The notes: generated by a model from the sequence alone, not told the origin. Counted from the stretch's first letter, positions 1-9,846 are shown. The stretch is 64,000 bases of DNA from Deferribacteres bacterium (GCA_023395255.1 JAEWZN010000011.1:124001-188000), one strand, 5' to 3'. Program-made: numbers and translations.

Positions 1-1
1 C

Positions 2-1681
2 GAAGAGGACGATTTCCAGATCGAGATAGAAGAATACGAAAAGAAGATCAAAAAAGCCAAAATGCCGAAGGAAATAGCAGAGGAAGCAGACAAGCAGCTT
101 AAGCGTCTCGCCCGTATGCACCCTGATTCGGCAGAATCGACAGTGGCTAGAACCTTCCTCGACTGGCTTGTGGAGCTTCCTTGGAGCAAGGCAAGCAAAG
201 AGAAGCTGGATCTCAAAACCGCCAAAAAAATACTCAATGACGACCATTTCGGACTGGAAGAGGTGAAGGAGCGTATTCTGGACTTCCTCGCTCTGCGCAA
301 GCTGAAAAAAGATATGAAAAGCCCCATACTCTGCTTTGTGGGCCCTCCGGGGGTTGGTAAAACATCTCTCGGAAAATCAATCGCCAGCGCTATGGGCAGG
401 GAATATGTCCGCATGAGCCTCGGCGGGATGAGAGACGAAGCGGAGATCAGAGGCCACAGAAGAACATACATCGGCGCTCTGCCCGGAAAGATAATACAGA
501 GCATGAAAACCGCAGGAACCAACAACCCGCTTATCATGCTGGATGAGATAGATAAGCTCGGCAGCGATTTCAGAGGAGACCCGGCATCAGCCCTCCTTGA
601 AGTCCTTGACCCGGTGCAGAATGTCAACTTTGTGGATCATTTCCTCGGAGTGCCTTTTGATCTCTCCAAGGTGCTGTTCATCACCACTGCGAACTACCTT
701 GACCCGATTCCCCACGCCCTGCGTGACAGGATGGAGATAATCCAGCTTCCCGGCTACACAGAGGAAGAAAAACTGAAAATAACAGAAAAGTACCTCATCC
801 CCAGACAGATAAAAGAGAACGGCCTCACTCCGGAGCAGATAAAGTTCTCAAAAGCCGCTGTGATGCACATAATAAAAAGCTACACCCGCGAATCCGGCCT
901 GAGGAATCTTGAACGCAGCATAGGAACAGTTTGCCGCAAGGTTGGCCGCAAAATTGTGGAAGGAAACGGCAGCAGCTTCCAGATTACGCCGAAGCTTGCC
1001 GAAAAATTCCTCGGCACTGTGAAATACCTCGGTGAGGATGAGCTTAAGGATAACGAAGTCGGCACGGCAACAGGCCTTGCATGGACACCCGTAGGCGGTG
1101 ATGTCCTCTTCATAGAGTGCACCAAATATCAGGGCAAAGGGAACCTGCTTGTGACAGGGCAGCTTGGCGATGTTATGAAGGAATCCTCACGCGCGGCATA
1201 TACTTATGTACGCACAATCGCCTCCGGATACGGTATTGACCCGGAGGATTTCAACAAGTTTGACATCCACGTGCATGTCCCTGCCGGAGCCATCCCCAAG
1301 GACGGCCCCTCCGCGGGGATTACAATGGGAACAGCCCTCCTCTCTGCGCTGACAGGCAGACCTGTAAACAAATCGGTCGCAATGACCGGTGAGATAACGA
1401 TCACCGGCAAGGTGCTGCCAATAGGCGGGCTTAAGGAAAAGCTTCTCGCCGCTAAAAGGCACGGTATCACCAAGGTAATTATCCCCAAAAAGAACGAGAA
1501 GGATATTACCACCATGCCTAAATATGTGAAAAGCTCCCTTGAGATAGTCCCGGTGGAGAAGTTCGAGGAGGTGGCGGAACTTGCCCTGCTTCCCGCTCCG
1601 CCTAAACCCGCTGAGGAAACTGCGGCTCCTGCGGAGAAAAAACCGAGAGCTAAAAGAAAGCCTGCGGAAAAACAGGCATAA
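2..1681 (+). CDS. lon: Lon ATP-dependent protease, C-terminal part (5' end outside window)
   Basis: This is a cytoplasmic ATP-dependent serine protease that degrades misfolded and regulatory proteins. The frame is open from base 2, so the first visible ATG at 62 is internal and roughly 250 N-terminal residues are missing. The AAA+ module has Walker [10 protein letters not shown] (nt 341-367) and Walker [11 protein letters not shown]. The protease domain has the Ser of GPSAGITMG and the Lys of [10 protein letters not shown], which form the Lon Ser-Lys dyad. The C-terminus ends in an Ala/Pro/Lys-rich tail of about 30 residues that is not part of the conserved fold. A palindromic repeat and a bidirectional terminator follow. 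Confidence 0.97.
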   Translation, partial: EEDDFQIEIEEYEKKIKKAKMPKEIAEEADKQLKRLARMHPDSAESTVARTFLDWLVELPWSKASKEKLDLKTAKKILNDDHFGLEEVKERILDFLALRKLKKDMKSPILCFVGPPGVGKTSLGKSIASAMGREYVRMSLGGMRDEAEIRGHRRTYIGALPGKIIQSMKTAGTNNPLIMLDEIDKLGSDFRGDPASALLEVLDPVQNVNFVDHFLGVPFDLSKVLFITTANYLDPIPHALRDRMEIIQLPGYTEEEKLKITEKYLIPRQIKENGLTPEQIKFSKAAVMHIIKSYTRESGLRNLERSIGTVCRKVGRKIVEGNGSSFQITPKLAEKFLGTVKYLGEDELKDNEVGTATGLAWTPVGGDVLFIECTKYQGKGNLLVTGQLGDVMKESSRAAYTYVRTIASGYGIDPEDFNKFDIHVHVPAGAIPKDGPSAGITMGTALLSALTGRPVNKSVAMTGEITITGKVLPIGGLKEKLLAAKRHGITKVIIPKKNEKDITTMPKYVKSSLEIVPVEKFEEVAELALLPAPPKPAEETAAPAEKKPRAKRKPAEKQA

Positions 1682-1693
1682 AATAAGTATGGA

Positions 1694-1764
1694 GGAGACT
1701 GCTTCACTTCGTTCGCAATGACAGCGGTCGTTACTGCGGGAAGCAAAGCTGCGCGGCAGTCTCC
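1694..1764. repeat. REP-like palindromic interspersed element
   Basis: Outer arms GGAGACTGC (1694-1702) and GCAGTCTCC (1756-1764) form a perfect 9-bp inverted repeat. The inner part contains CTTCGTTCGCAATGACAG, the core of a repeat type seen between genes in many bacterial genomes. It lies between lon and the terminator it shares with hsp20. No gene is visible in it. Confidence 0.7.
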
Positions 1765-1793
1765 GGTTTTTAATCATTTGAGCAGACATCAGA

Positions 1794-1815
1794 AAGCCCC
1801 CGGAAACGGGGGCTT
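1794..1815. terminator. Bidirectional terminator between lon and hsp20
   Basis: A 9-bp stem AAGCCCCCG / CGGGGGCTT closes a GAAA loop, placed between two convergent genes. The U-tracts on either side are short and imperfect, so its efficiency is uncertain. Confidence 0.75.
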
Positions 1816-1822
1816 ATTTGGT

Positions 1823-2266
1823 TTACTTAGATTCGATCTGTATTTTCTTTTCTTCGATTACTGATTTCAGAGGAATCCTGACTTCGAGTACGCCGTTTTT
1901 AAACACAGCTTTGACATTTTCAGCGTCCGTACCCTTGGGCAGGGCAAACTGTCTGACAAATCTGCCGAAAACTCTTTCACGTCTGTGGAACCCTTTTTCG
2001 GTTTCCTCTTTTTCCTCTGTCCTCTCACCCCTGACGGCAAGAATACCATCATTAATGGTGACTTCAATATCCTTCTCTTCCATTCCGGGAAGGTCTGCGG
2101 TCACAACCAACTGTCCGTTTTTTTCAACAATGTCAACATCAGGCCTGAACCCGCCGGGCATAGACTCACCGTCACCGAACCTGTCCATAAATCTGCCCAT
2201 CTCCCTGTTGAGATCCAGAAGGCTTCTGAAGGGAGAAAAGAAAAGTTCATCGCGTTTTTTAAGCAT
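1823..2266 (-). CDS. Small heat-shock protein, Hsp20/alpha-crystallin family
   Basis: This is an ATP-independent holdase chaperone that keeps unfolding proteins soluble in the cytoplasm. The 147-residue protein has the expected layout: an N-terminal arm with FRSLLDLNREMGRFMDRF, an alpha-crystallin domain (about residues 40-130) with the A-x-x-x-N-G-V-L motif as AVFKNGVLEV, and a short tail. I place the start at MLKKRDELF because GGAGG lies 7 bases upstream of that ATG. An upstream in-frame ATG would add 11 residues with no better ribosome-binding site. It converges on lon, itself a stress protease. Confidence 0.93.
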   Translation of the reverse strand: MLKKRDELFFSPFRSLLDLNREMGRFMDRFGDGESMPGGFRPDVDIVEKNGQLVVTADLPGMEEKDIEVTINDGILAVRGERTEEKEETEKGFHRRERVFGRFVRQFALPKGTDAENVKAVFKNGVLEVRIPLKSVIEEKKIQIESK

Positions 2267-2304
2267 TTTTCCACCTCCATAGGTAAAGTGTTTTAACAAT
2301 ATAC

Positions 2305-2332
2305 AAAATATATCTTAGTCATATCGTGTCAA
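2305..2332 (-). promoter_or_regulatory. Likely sigma-70 promoter of hsp20
   Basis: On the minus strand an exact TTGACA (2332-2327) is followed after 16 bases by TATTTT, about 40 bases before the hsp20 start. The -10 match is only fair. I see no CIRCE element. Confidence 0.5.
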
Positions 2333-2348
2333 GTTATTTTATATCAAT

Positions 2349-2364
2349 AAGTCATATATGACTT
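2349..2364. promoter_or_regulatory. 16-bp perfect palindrome in divergent promoter region
   Basis: AAGTCATATATGACTT is a perfect palindrome located between divergent hsp20 and the histidine kinase gene, just upstream of the hsp20 -35 box. It could bind a dimeric regulator. The T run that follows also makes it resemble a weak terminator. Confidence 0.4.
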
Positions 2365-2493
2365 TTTTTCGAAACAAATAATTATATTCTGGCTAATTTT
2401 GCACTTTGCGCTATATTGCTAAACTGAATATATGATATTTACAAATAATAAGTTAGCATGTATCTAACTATCCGATACCAAGCGGAGCATTAA

Positions 2494-3636
2494 TTGAAAA
2501 GCAACACGGACGCAACCAGTTCCAGATATTCAGAAAATATGACAGACACTTTTACAGCGACTGTAGCGGATGAATATTTCCGTCTCTTCAGCCCTGCGTT
2601 CTGTATTCTGGATAAAAGGGGGCACATCCTCCGTGCAAGCCGCAGCTTCCGCGAAATCTTCGCTCAGGAAGCAGATCCGCTTTCATTCGACAATATCAGC
2701 AGTTTCCTCTCACGGAGAAGCGCTGCTGTCCTCAAGGCACTCCTCAAAGAACCTGAAAAAGGCAAAGCAAAGCTGAAAGCCTTTGACACTGAGGGCAGAA
2801 AACTGCACCTAAAAGTACGCATTTCAGCGCCGGAGAACAGCACCGGGATATTCTTTCTGTTCTTTGAGGATGTCACCAAAACAAAAGAGCTGAAAAAGAA
2901 ACAGAAAAAGCAGGAAAAGCTTCTTATACAGCAGTCAAAAATGGCTGCAATGGGTGAAATGCTGGGTGTTATAGCCCACCAGTGGAAGCAGCCGCTGAAC
3001 AACCTTGCCATCATAGCCCAGACCATAGGCGATGACTTTGACCACGGAGACCTCGATTCGGCAGCCGTTGAGGAACACATAGACTCAATCAACTCACAGA
3101 TTCTGTTTATGAGCACGACAGTGGATGATTTCAGACGTTTCTTCATCCCGCAGAAGACACCCAGCAGGTTCAGCGTGATGCCCGCTGTTGAAGAGATAGT
3201 GTCTCTGATCAATCCTCAGCTCAAAGCCTGCAATATAGATGTCAGGCTCAGTGCGGGAGAAAACTGCGGGGAGATACTGGGCTACAGAAACGAGTTTAAG
3301 CAGGTTATCCTCAATCTCGTGGTGAACGCCAAGGATGCAATAATCCACAGGCGGGAAGAAGATGAAAAATTCAGAACCGGACAGGGAATAATCGAAATAA
3401 ATATTTCATGCACAGATAAAAACTGCACCCTCAGCGTAAAAGACAACGGCATGGGGATAAGCACGGATGCGATGAAAAAACTCTTCAAACCCTATTTCAC
3501 CACAAAAAATGATAACGGAACAGGCATAGGCCTCTACCTTTCAAAAACCATAATCGAAAACAAAATGCACGGCAGGCTGAGTGCTGAAAACTCGGATTCC
3601 GGCGCTTCGTTCACAATCATTCTCCCCTCTGCTTAG
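2494..3636 (+). CDS. PAS-domain sensor histidine kinase (HQW family)
   Basis: This 380-residue kinase lacks membrane segments and is probably cytoplasmic. Residues 25-130 form a PAS-like sensor, 131-148 a charged coiled coil, and 149-380 the kinase core. Phosphoacceptor His162 lies in IAHQWKQPLN. The ATPase part shows the N-box NAKDA, DNGMGI, FKPYFTT and GTGIGLYL, so it looks fully active. The start is TTG with GGAG 7 bases upstream. An ATG 15 codons later (MTDTF) is possible. No response regulator gene is adjacent, so its partner is unknown. Confidence 0.9.
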   Translation: MKSNTDATSSRYSENMTDTFTATVADEYFRLFSPAFCILDKRGHILRASRSFREIFAQEADPLSFDNISSFLSRRSAAVLKALLKEPEKGKAKLKAFDTEGRKLHLKVRISAPENSTGIFFLFFEDVTKTKELKKKQKKQEKLLIQQSKMAAMGEMLGVIAHQWKQPLNNLAIIAQTIGDDFDHGDLDSAAVEEHIDSINSQILFMSTTVDDFRRFFIPQKTPSRFSVMPAVEEIVSLINPQLKACNIDVRLSAGENCGEILGYRNEFKQVILNLVVNAKDAIIHRREEDEKFRTGQGIIEINISCTDKNCTLSVKDNGMGISTDAMKKLFKPYFTTKNDNGTGIGLYLSKTIIENKMHGRLSAENSDSGASFTIILPSA

Positions 3637-3642
3637 AAAACT

Positions 3643-3675
3643 AAAAAAGCCCTCTTCCCGTGGCGGAAAGAGGGC
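3643..3675 (-). terminator. Rho-independent terminator of the glnK-amt operon
   Basis: Read on the minus strand, a GC-rich stem (GCCCTCTT...AAGAGGGC) is followed by TTTTTTAG. A second 9-bp hairpin (TAGTCTGCC/GGCAGACTA, 3691-3712) lies between it and the amt stop and has no U-tract. Confidence 0.8.
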
Positions 3676-3727
3676 AATGTAACGGTCAGGTAGTCTGCCC
3701 TCAGGCAGACTATTCTATATTATTCTG

Positions 3728-5056
3728 TTATTTTATAAGTGATTTGGCATATTCGGGGTAAGCATCCACACCGTGTTCGTGCTTATCAAGACCCTCAAGC
3801 TCTTCTGTTTCGGAAACTCTGATTTTGATGAAGATATTGATGATTTTGAAAGCGATGAAGGATACGCCGAATGCCCATACGAATGCCGCAACTATACCGA
3901 TGATCTGAGGCAGTATAACTGGGCTGAGTCCGCCTGCTTCGAAGTCATAGTTAAAGAGACCGGCAGCGAGGGTTCCCCATACACCGCATACGCCGTGAAC
4001 GGAAATTGCACCCACCGGGTCGTCAACTCTGATTTTATCGAAGAATATTACGCTGAACACAACCAGAAAACCCGCGATAGCGCCGATGAGCACCGCAAAA
4101 GCCGGTGTGACGTTTGCGCAGCCTGCGGTAATACCTACAAGACCAGCAAGAGCGCCGTTGAGAGACATGCCCGCATCAAACTTTTTGTAAAGGATTACAG
4201 TTGTGAAAAGAGCCACAAGAACGCCTGCCGCCGGAGCAAGTGTGGTGTTGACCGCGATGAGAGGCAGAGCCGTGTCTGCAGCAGTTTCAGAACCGACGTT
4301 GAACCCGTACCAGCCGAACCAGAGTATGAAAACGCCTATTGTTGCAAGGGGTATGTTGTGTCCGGGGATGGCTCTGACGGAACCGTCTTTGGCGTATTTA
4401 CCGAGCCTGGGTCCCACAACTATAGCACCCGCAAGCGCTGCCCAGCCGCCCACTGAGTGAACAACCGTGGAGCCTGCGAAATCTATAAAGCCGAAAGCCT
4501 CTATCCAGCCTTCGCCGTGGAAAAGTGAACCCCAGTACCAGCTTCCTGCTATGGGGTAGATAATCGTTGTCATAACAAGGCTGAAAAGAAGATAAGCCTT
4601 AAGGTTAGTTCTCTCTGCCATAGCTCCTGAAACTATTGTAGCCGCTGTGGCGCAGAAAACTGTCTGGAAAATCCAGAAAGCCAGTGTCCAGTTGTCCTGC
4701 ATATCCCAGTTTGAAAGGAAGAAACCTTCCGTACCGAAAAAGCCTGTTGTGGTAGCGCCGAACATAAGACCGAAACCTACAGCCCAGTATCCGATCGCGC
4801 CCATCGAAAAGTCCATAAGGTTTTTCATTATTATGTTAACTGCGTTTTTTGCTCTGGTGAAGCCTGTCTCGACCATTGCGAAACCAAGCTGCATAAAAAA
4901 GACCATGAATGCTGCAATAAGTGTCCAGAGCCAGTCCGCATTTGCCTGAACGGCATCAACGGAAGCCTGAACCCCTTCAAGAGTCAGGGGTTCGTCATCA
5001 GCGAAGCCGGACGCTGCCATAAGCATAAGTCCGAGCATTATAATAATTTTTTTCAT
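3728..5056 (-). CDS. amt: Ammonium transporter Amt
   Basis: This is an inner-membrane ammonium channel of the Amt/MEP/Rh family, about 442 residues. It has an N-terminal signal peptide (MKKIIIMLGLMLMAASGFA) followed by about 11 hydrophobic segments. Family motifs include MVETGFTRAKN and DFAGSTVVHSVGGWAALAGA, where the conserved His of the pore lies. I chose the start MKKIIIM because AGGAGG lies just upstream. An ATG five codons earlier has no such site. It follows glnK by 28 bases, the usual pairing in which GlnK plugs the channel when nitrogen is plentiful. Confidence 0.95.
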   Translation of the reverse strand: MKKIIIMLGLMLMAASGFADDEPLTLEGVQASVDAVQANADWLWTLIAAFMVFFMQLGFAMVETGFTRAKNAVNIIMKNLMDFSMGAIGYWAVGFGLMFGATTTGFFGTEGFFLSNWDMQDNWTLAFWIFQTVFCATAATIVSGAMAERTNLKAYLLFSLVMTTIIYPIAGSWYWGSLFHGEGWIEAFGFIDFAGSTVVHSVGGWAALAGAIVVGPRLGKYAKDGSVRAIPGHNIPLATIGVFILWFGWYGFNVGSETAADTALPLIAVNTTLAPAAGVLVALFTTVILYKKFDAGMSLNGALAGLVGITAGCANVTPAFAVLIGAIAGFLVVFSVIFFDKIRVDDPVGAISVHGVCGVWGTLAAGLFNYDFEAGGLSPVILPQIIGIVAAFVWAFGVSFIAFKIINIFIKIRVSETEELEGLDKHEHGVDAYPEYAKSLIK

Positions 5057-5084
5057 ATATCCTCCTTGCACCTGTATAGCCGGA

Positions 5085-5435
<351 letters not shown>

Positions 5436-5460
5436 TTATTCCGGTGATGTTTTTAAGGAA

Positions 5461-5475
5461 GCAACAGATGTGCCA
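5461..5475 (-). promoter_or_regulatory. Sigma-54 (RpoN) promoter of glnK-amt
   Basis: On the minus strand, TGGCACATCTGTTGC matches the -24/-12 consensus TGGCAC-N5-TTGC exactly, with the invariant GG and GC correctly spaced. Upstream, GAATGGTTT occurs twice, 21 bp apart (5477 and 5498 on the plus strand), a candidate site for an NtrC-type activator. Confidence 0.88.
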
Positions 5476-5589
5476 AGAATGGTTTTACGATTAGCAGGAA
5501 TGGTTTACTGATTATTGAAAAATAATGACGCAAAACGAGTGATTAAAAAATAACCACTAACTGACTAAAAACAGAACTTAAAAAATTGA

Positions 5590-5997
5590 TTATTCGTTAA
5601 GCAAAAAATAAACTGCGCCTGTTTTGCCAAGCTTGCCTGTGTTGGCTATGAACATCGCCGTATCGCTTTCTGAATAGGGGTATTCCCTGTAGGTTACCTT
5701 AACTTTTTCCGTGCCCTGAGGAATCACAAGCTTATATGCTCTCTCATCTCCGGGCTCCAGTGCAAGACCCACACTGGCAAAAGAGCCGATGACGGCATCA
5801 TCCTTTATATATTCAGCACTTACCTGAAGGCGTGAAACCTTCTCGAAATAGGTGTTCCTCACACTGAGAACCTCTTCCTCAAGCTTCAGAGCGAAGCCGG
5901 GAATATCATAAACCGCTCCCTTACTTATCATTTCAGGCTCTCTGGGAGCGCACGACAGAAGCATTAAGAATATCGGTAAAAATATAAACTTTCTCAT
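5590..5997 (-). CDS. Small lipoprotein of unknown function
   Basis: The 135-residue product starts MRKFIFLPIFLMLLSC, a short lipoprotein signal peptide with lipobox LLSC, so the mature protein should be lipid-anchored at Cys16. The rest, about 120 residues, looks like a beta-rich domain. I do not recognise a family. The start is chosen so that the signal peptide begins correctly. An ATG seven codons upstream would add MSIIFIP. It lies alone between glnK and the divergent SulP gene. Confidence 0.75.
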   Translation of the reverse strand: MRKFIFLPIFLMLLSCAPREPEMISKGAVYDIPGFALKLEEEVLSVRNTYFEKVSRLQVSAEYIKDDAVIGSFASVGLALEPGDERAYKLVIPQGTEKVKVTYREYPYSESDTAMFIANTGKLGKTGAVYFLLNE

Positions 5998-6126
5998 GGG
6001 TATAAAAATAATACTCAAGTTGTCTTTTTCAAGGGGTGTTTTGAGATTATACTCTTTAAGAAATATTGCAGTTTCGGATAATGAGGAGTATGCTTCTCAA
6101 CTTATAATACAACTTAAGGTGCAGGT

Positions 6127-7794
6127 ATGGACAGTACATCACTCAAACCCAGTCTGCTCACCGAACTTAAGAAAGGTTACGGCGCAGAGACACTGAGACG
6201 GGATTTCTTCTCCGGTCTCACTGTAGGCATCGTTGCGATCCCCCTTGCCATGGCGTTTGCAATCGCCAGCGGAACCACGCCCGATAAAGGGCTCTTTACC
6301 GCAGTTATCGCAGGTTTTTTCATCTCGCTTCTGGGCGGCAGCCGCTATCAGATAGGCGGCCCTACCGGAGCGTTTGTCATTATTATTTATGCCGTGATAG
6401 AGAAACACGGCTACGACGGGCTGATACTCGCCACTATAATAGCGGGAATACTCCTTATTATATTGGGGCTTATCAGGGTGGGGTCATACATCAAGTTTAT
6501 CCCTTACCCGGTCACAACAGGCTTCACCGCAGGCATAGCACTGGTGATTTTCTCCACTCAGGTCAAGGACTTCTTCGGACTCTCCATTGAAAAGCTGCCG
6601 CCTGAGTTCCATGAAAAATGGATGGAATATTTCATCAATTTCAACACATTCAGCCCAGCGGCAACGGCAGTGGGCATTGCGACAGTGGCAATCATTGTTT
6701 CTGTCCGCAGGTTTGCCCCGAAAATTCCCGCCCATGTTGCAGCAATTTTCACACTCACCGCCGCAGCATGGATATTCGGCATTCCCGCCGAAACCGTAGG
6801 CGACCGCTTCGGCACACTCCCCTCCGGCTTCCCTATGCCGCAGCTGCCCGCATGGAGCCTTGAAAAAGTCCGTGCGGTGTTCCCCGATGCCATAACCATA
6901 GCTCTTCTGGCAGGGATTGAGTCACTCCTTTCCGCAGTGGTTGCAGACGGTATGACAGGGAGCAGACACAGGTCAAACACTGAGCTTGTGGCGCAGGGAA
7001 CCGCGAACATAATGTCCGCATTCTTCGGCGGAATGCCCGCCACGGGCGCAATAGCCAGAACGGCCACAAACATCAAAACCGGAGCCAGAACTCCTGTTTC
7101 CGGTTTAATCCACGCTCTTACGGTGCTTATTTTTATCCTGTTTCTATCCGGCGTTGCGGAAAGAATCCCCCTTGCCGCTCTCTCCGGAGTTCTGTTTGTT
7201 GTGGCGTGGGATATGAGCGAGCTTAAGAGCTTCCGCAGGCTGCTCAACGCACCGAAAAGCGACAGCGGCGTGCTTGTGCTGACATTTCTTCTCACTGTTC
7301 TCGTGGATCTCACCGTTGCCGTGCAGGTCGGCGTTGTTCTGGCTGCTCTCCTTTTTATGAAGCGCATGAGCGACGTAACCCATGTTGACTATCTCACCGG
7401 AGAAGATGCGGCGGAAAATAAAAACGATCCGGACAGAATATCTCTCTACAACGTTCCTAAGGGTGTTGAGATATACGAAATAGACGGCCCGTTTTTCTTC
7501 GGTGTGGCGGACAGACTGGCGGGGATGCTCGCCTATCTCCAGAAGTCGCCCAAGGTATTCATACTGAGGATGCGTAAGGTTCCGGCCATTGATGCCACAG
7601 GAATACATGCCCTTGAGGAGTTTCATCATAAATGCATGAATAACAATGTCCCCCTCGTTCTCTCCGGCGTTCAGGAGCAACCTTACAAGGCTCTGAGAAA
7701 GTTCGGCTTTCTTGATGAAATAGGTGCTGAAAACGTAACAGATCACATCTCCAAGGCGCTCATCAGAGCCGAGGCGATCATAAATAAAGAGTAA
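6127..7794 (+). CDS. SulP-family anion transporter with STAS domain
   Basis: This 555-residue inner-membrane protein carries about 10-12 hydrophobic segments (residues 25-415). The SulP signature region GLFTAVIAGFFISLLGGSRY and the motif GGMPATGAIARTATNI are present. The cytoplasmic C-terminus (about 440-550) is a STAS domain with the IDATG loop. SulP proteins move sulfate, bicarbonate or other anions with Na+ or H+. The substrate cannot be told from sequence, and no sulfur or carbonic anhydrase gene lies beside it. The ATG is preceded by AAGGTGCAGG. Confidence 0.92.
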   Translation: MDSTSLKPSLLTELKKGYGAETLRRDFFSGLTVGIVAIPLAMAFAIASGTTPDKGLFTAVIAGFFISLLGGSRYQIGGPTGAFVIIIYAVIEKHGYDGLILATIIAGILLIILGLIRVGSYIKFIPYPVTTGFTAGIALVIFSTQVKDFFGLSIEKLPPEFHEKWMEYFINFNTFSPAATAVGIATVAIIVSVRRFAPKIPAHVAAIFTLTAAAWIFGIPAETVGDRFGTLPSGFPMPQLPAWSLEKVRAVFPDAITIALLAGIESLLSAVVADGMTGSRHRSNTELVAQGTANIMSAFFGGMPATGAIARTATNIKTGARTPVSGLIHALTVLIFILFLSGVAERIPLAALSGVLFVVAWDMSELKSFRRLLNAPKSDSGVLVLTFLLTVLVDLTVAVQVGVVLAALLFMKRMSDVTHVDYLTGEDAAENKNDPDRISLYNVPKGVEIYEIDGPFFFGVADRLAGMLAYLQKSPKVFILRMRKVPAIDATGIHALEEFHHKCMNNNVPLVLSGVQEQPYKALRKFGFLDEIGAENVTDHISKALIRAEAIINKE

Positions 7795-7805
7795 ACCCGC
7801 CGCTT

Positions 7806-7848
7806 AACCGCAAATGCCGCTCTGAAAAGGGCGGCATAAAAAGCGGTT
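7806..7848 (+). other. Two-part hairpin between sulP and ffh
   Basis: Nested inverted repeats AACCGC/GCGGTT and TGCCGC/GCGGCA enclose a 10-base loop. There is no T-tract, and the right arm runs into the ffh -35 box. It may end sulP transcription weakly or protect the mRNA end. Confidence 0.5.
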
Positions 7849-7875
7849 GACAGACACGCCCCTTTCACATATAAA
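7847..7875 (+). promoter_or_regulatory. Sigma-70 promoter of the ffh operon
   Basis: TTGACA (7847-7852) and TATAAA (7870-7875) are separated by 17 bases, a near-perfect housekeeping promoter. It would give a leader of about 70 bases before ffh, containing a small GCGTA/TACGC hairpin. Confidence 0.8.
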
Positions 7876-7949
7876 TTTTAGTTCCCGCATACACACGGGG
7901 AAGGTGCGTATTTTTACGCCCTTAAGCATCAGGAAGGTAAAAACGGACA

Positions 7950-9299
7950 ATGTTCAACACTTTGAATGAAAAACTCAACGCGGTATTCAAGGGTATGCGC
8001 AAGCAGATCCGTATATCTGAGGAGAACATACAGGAAGCTCTGAAGCAGGTGCGTATCGCCCTTCTGGAAGCTGATGTTAACTTCAAGGTCGTTAAGAGAT
8101 TCATAGAAAATGTCCGTGAAAAAGCCCTTGGTGAAAAGGTTCTGAAAAGCCTCACCCCCGATCAGGTTTTCATAAAGATAGTCCACGACGAGCTGGTTAA
8201 TGTTCTGGGCGGCGATGACCCTGCCGCTAAAATAAACCTTAACTCTAAACCGCCCACAATAATAATGATGGCAGGTTTGCAGGGTGCGGGTAAAACAACA
8301 ACCTCCGGCAAGCTGGCACGTTTCTTTATGAAAAGCGGCAAGTCGGTTCTTCTTGTTGCGGCGGATGTTTACAGACCCGCAGCCATAGACCAGCTTGAAG
8401 TTCTGGGCAGGCAGATCAAGGCTGATGTTTATACTGACAGAAGCACTAAAGACGTGGTGAAGATAGCTTCGGATGCCCTCGCCTACGCAAAAAAGACAGC
8501 AAAAGATCTTATGATCATAGACACCGCAGGCCGTCTTCATATTGATGAAACCCTCATGGACGAGCTTGTGAGAACAAAAGACGCGGTTAATCCGGACGAA
8601 ATCCTTTTCGTTGCAGATGCCATGACCGGTCAGGACGCTGTGACAGTTGCCAAGACATTCAACGACAAACTTGACGCGACAGGCATAATCCTCACCAAAA
8701 TGGACGGTGACGCAAGAGGCGGCGCCGCGCTCTCTATCAAGGAAGTTACGGGCAAGCCCCTTAAATTCATAGCCATTGGCGAAAAGCTGGAAGACTTTGA
8801 ACAGTTCTATCCGGACAGAATGGCATCCAGAATACTCGGCATGGGCGATGTTATCTCCCTTGTTGAAAGAGCTCAGGATGCCATAGACCCTGACGAGGCG
8901 GATGATCTCGCAAGCAAGATCCAGAAAAAAGGGATGGATTTTGAAGATATGCTGAAGCAGTTTAAGATGATAAAACGTATGGGCTCCCTCGAAAGCATTA
9001 TGCGGCTCATACCCGGACTCTCGGCTGCGGGTCCGATGAATGTGGACGAAAAACAGATTAAGCGTATCGAAGCCATCATCCAGTCTATGACACCACTGGA
9101 ACGCAAAAACGCAAAAATCCTCAATTCCAGCAGGAAAAAGCGTATTGCAAGGGGAAGCGGTTCATCTGTCAACGAAATCAACAAACTCTGCACCCAGCTT
9201 GAGCAGATGAATAAAATGATGAAGCGCATGAAGCAAAAATTAGGCTCCGGCAAAGACCTGAGCAAAATGAATATGAAAGATATTTTTAAAAATATGTAA
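7950..9299 (+). CDS. ffh: Signal recognition particle protein Ffh (SRP54)
   Basis: This GTPase binds signal sequences and 4.5S RNA and delivers nascent membrane proteins to FtsY, also encoded in this window. The 449 residues form an N domain (1-90), a G domain (90-295) with GLQGAGKTTTSGKLA, DTAGR and TKMDGDARGG, and a Met-rich M domain (about 320-449) including MIKRMGSLESIMRLIPG. Length and order are standard. The upstream sequence AGGAAGG supplies the ribosome-binding site. It heads the run ffh-rpsP-khpA. Confidence 0.97.
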   Translation: MFNTLNEKLNAVFKGMRKQIRISEENIQEALKQVRIALLEADVNFKVVKRFIENVREKALGEKVLKSLTPDQVFIKIVHDELVNVLGGDDPAAKINLNSKPPTIIMMAGLQGAGKTTTSGKLARFFMKSGKSVLLVAADVYRPAAIDQLEVLGRQIKADVYTDRSTKDVVKIASDALAYAKKTAKDLMIIDTAGRLHIDETLMDELVRTKDAVNPDEILFVADAMTGQDAVTVAKTFNDKLDATGIILTKMDGDARGGAALSIKEVTGKPLKFIAIGEKLEDFEQFYPDRMASRILGMGDVISLVERAQDAIDPDEADDLASKIQKKGMDFEDMLKQFKMIKRMGSLESIMRLIPGLSAAGPMNVDEKQIKRIEAIIQSMTPLERKNAKILNSSRKKRIARGSGSSVNEINKLCTQLEQMNKMMKRMKQKLGSGKDLSKMNMKDIFKNM

Positions 9300-9317
9300 A
9301 TCACGGAGGTACATCTA

Positions 9318-9584
9318 GTGGCAACAAAGATCAGACTCATGAGAATGGGTCGCAAAAAAAGACCTTTCTACAGAATAGTAGTGGCAGACAGCAGAGAAAG
9401 AAGAGACGGAAACTTCATCGAAATTCTTGGGTACTACAACCCTATCACAGAACCCGCAGAAGTGAAAATTGATGAAGAAAAAGCCATAAAATGGCTTAAA
9501 GTCGGCGCAGTGCCCACTGACACAGCTAAAAATCTTCTTTCAAAAGAAGGCATTATAAAAAAATTCCACGAAACCGGTGCCTGA
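9318..9584 (+). CDS. rpsP: 30S ribosomal protein S16
   Basis: The 88-residue small-subunit protein begins [20 protein letters not shown], the S16 signature. It uses a GTG start with GGAGGT 7 bases upstream. It lies 18 bases after ffh and 28 bases before khpA, the arrangement seen in many bacteria. Confidence 0.97.
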   Translation: MATKIRLMRMGRKKRPFYRIVVADSRERRDGNFIEILGYYNPITEPAEVKIDEEKAIKWLKVGAVPTDTAKNLLSKEGIIKKFHETGA

Positions 9585-9612
9585 GTAAATTTATATCAGA
9601 AGAGGTGAAGCC

Positions 9613-9846
9613 GTGAAGGAACTCGTAGAATTCATCGTCAAATCGCTCGTGGACAAACCGGACGCCGTCAGAATCGAAGAAGTTGAAGGGGAAAAAGCTT
9701 CTATCATTGAACTTCGCGTGGATAACGGCGACCTCGGCAAGGTAATCGGAAAGCAGGGCAGAACCGCAAAAGCCATAAGAACAATCCTTAACGCCTCTGG
9801 TGTTAAGGCAGGCAAAAAAGTGGTTCTTGAAATCCTCGAAGATTAA
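9613..9846 (+). CDS. khpA: KH-domain RNA-binding protein KhpA
   Basis: This 77-residue protein is a single KH domain with the GxxG loop as [11 protein letters not shown]. KhpA-type proteins bind RNA, often as partners of KhpB, and are encoded next to rpsP in many phyla. The start is GTG with GAGGTG upstream. After it come a hairpin terminator and then rimM. Confidence 0.92.
   Translation: MKELVEFIVKSLVDKPDAVRIEEVEGEKASIIELRVDNGDLGKVIGKQGRTAKAIRTILNASGVKAGKKVVLEILED

Noticed and set aside
880..1789. Minus-strand open frames of 81-200 codons across lon
   Set aside because: They lie wholly or mostly inside the well-supported lon frame, show no motifs, and have no ribosome-binding sites.
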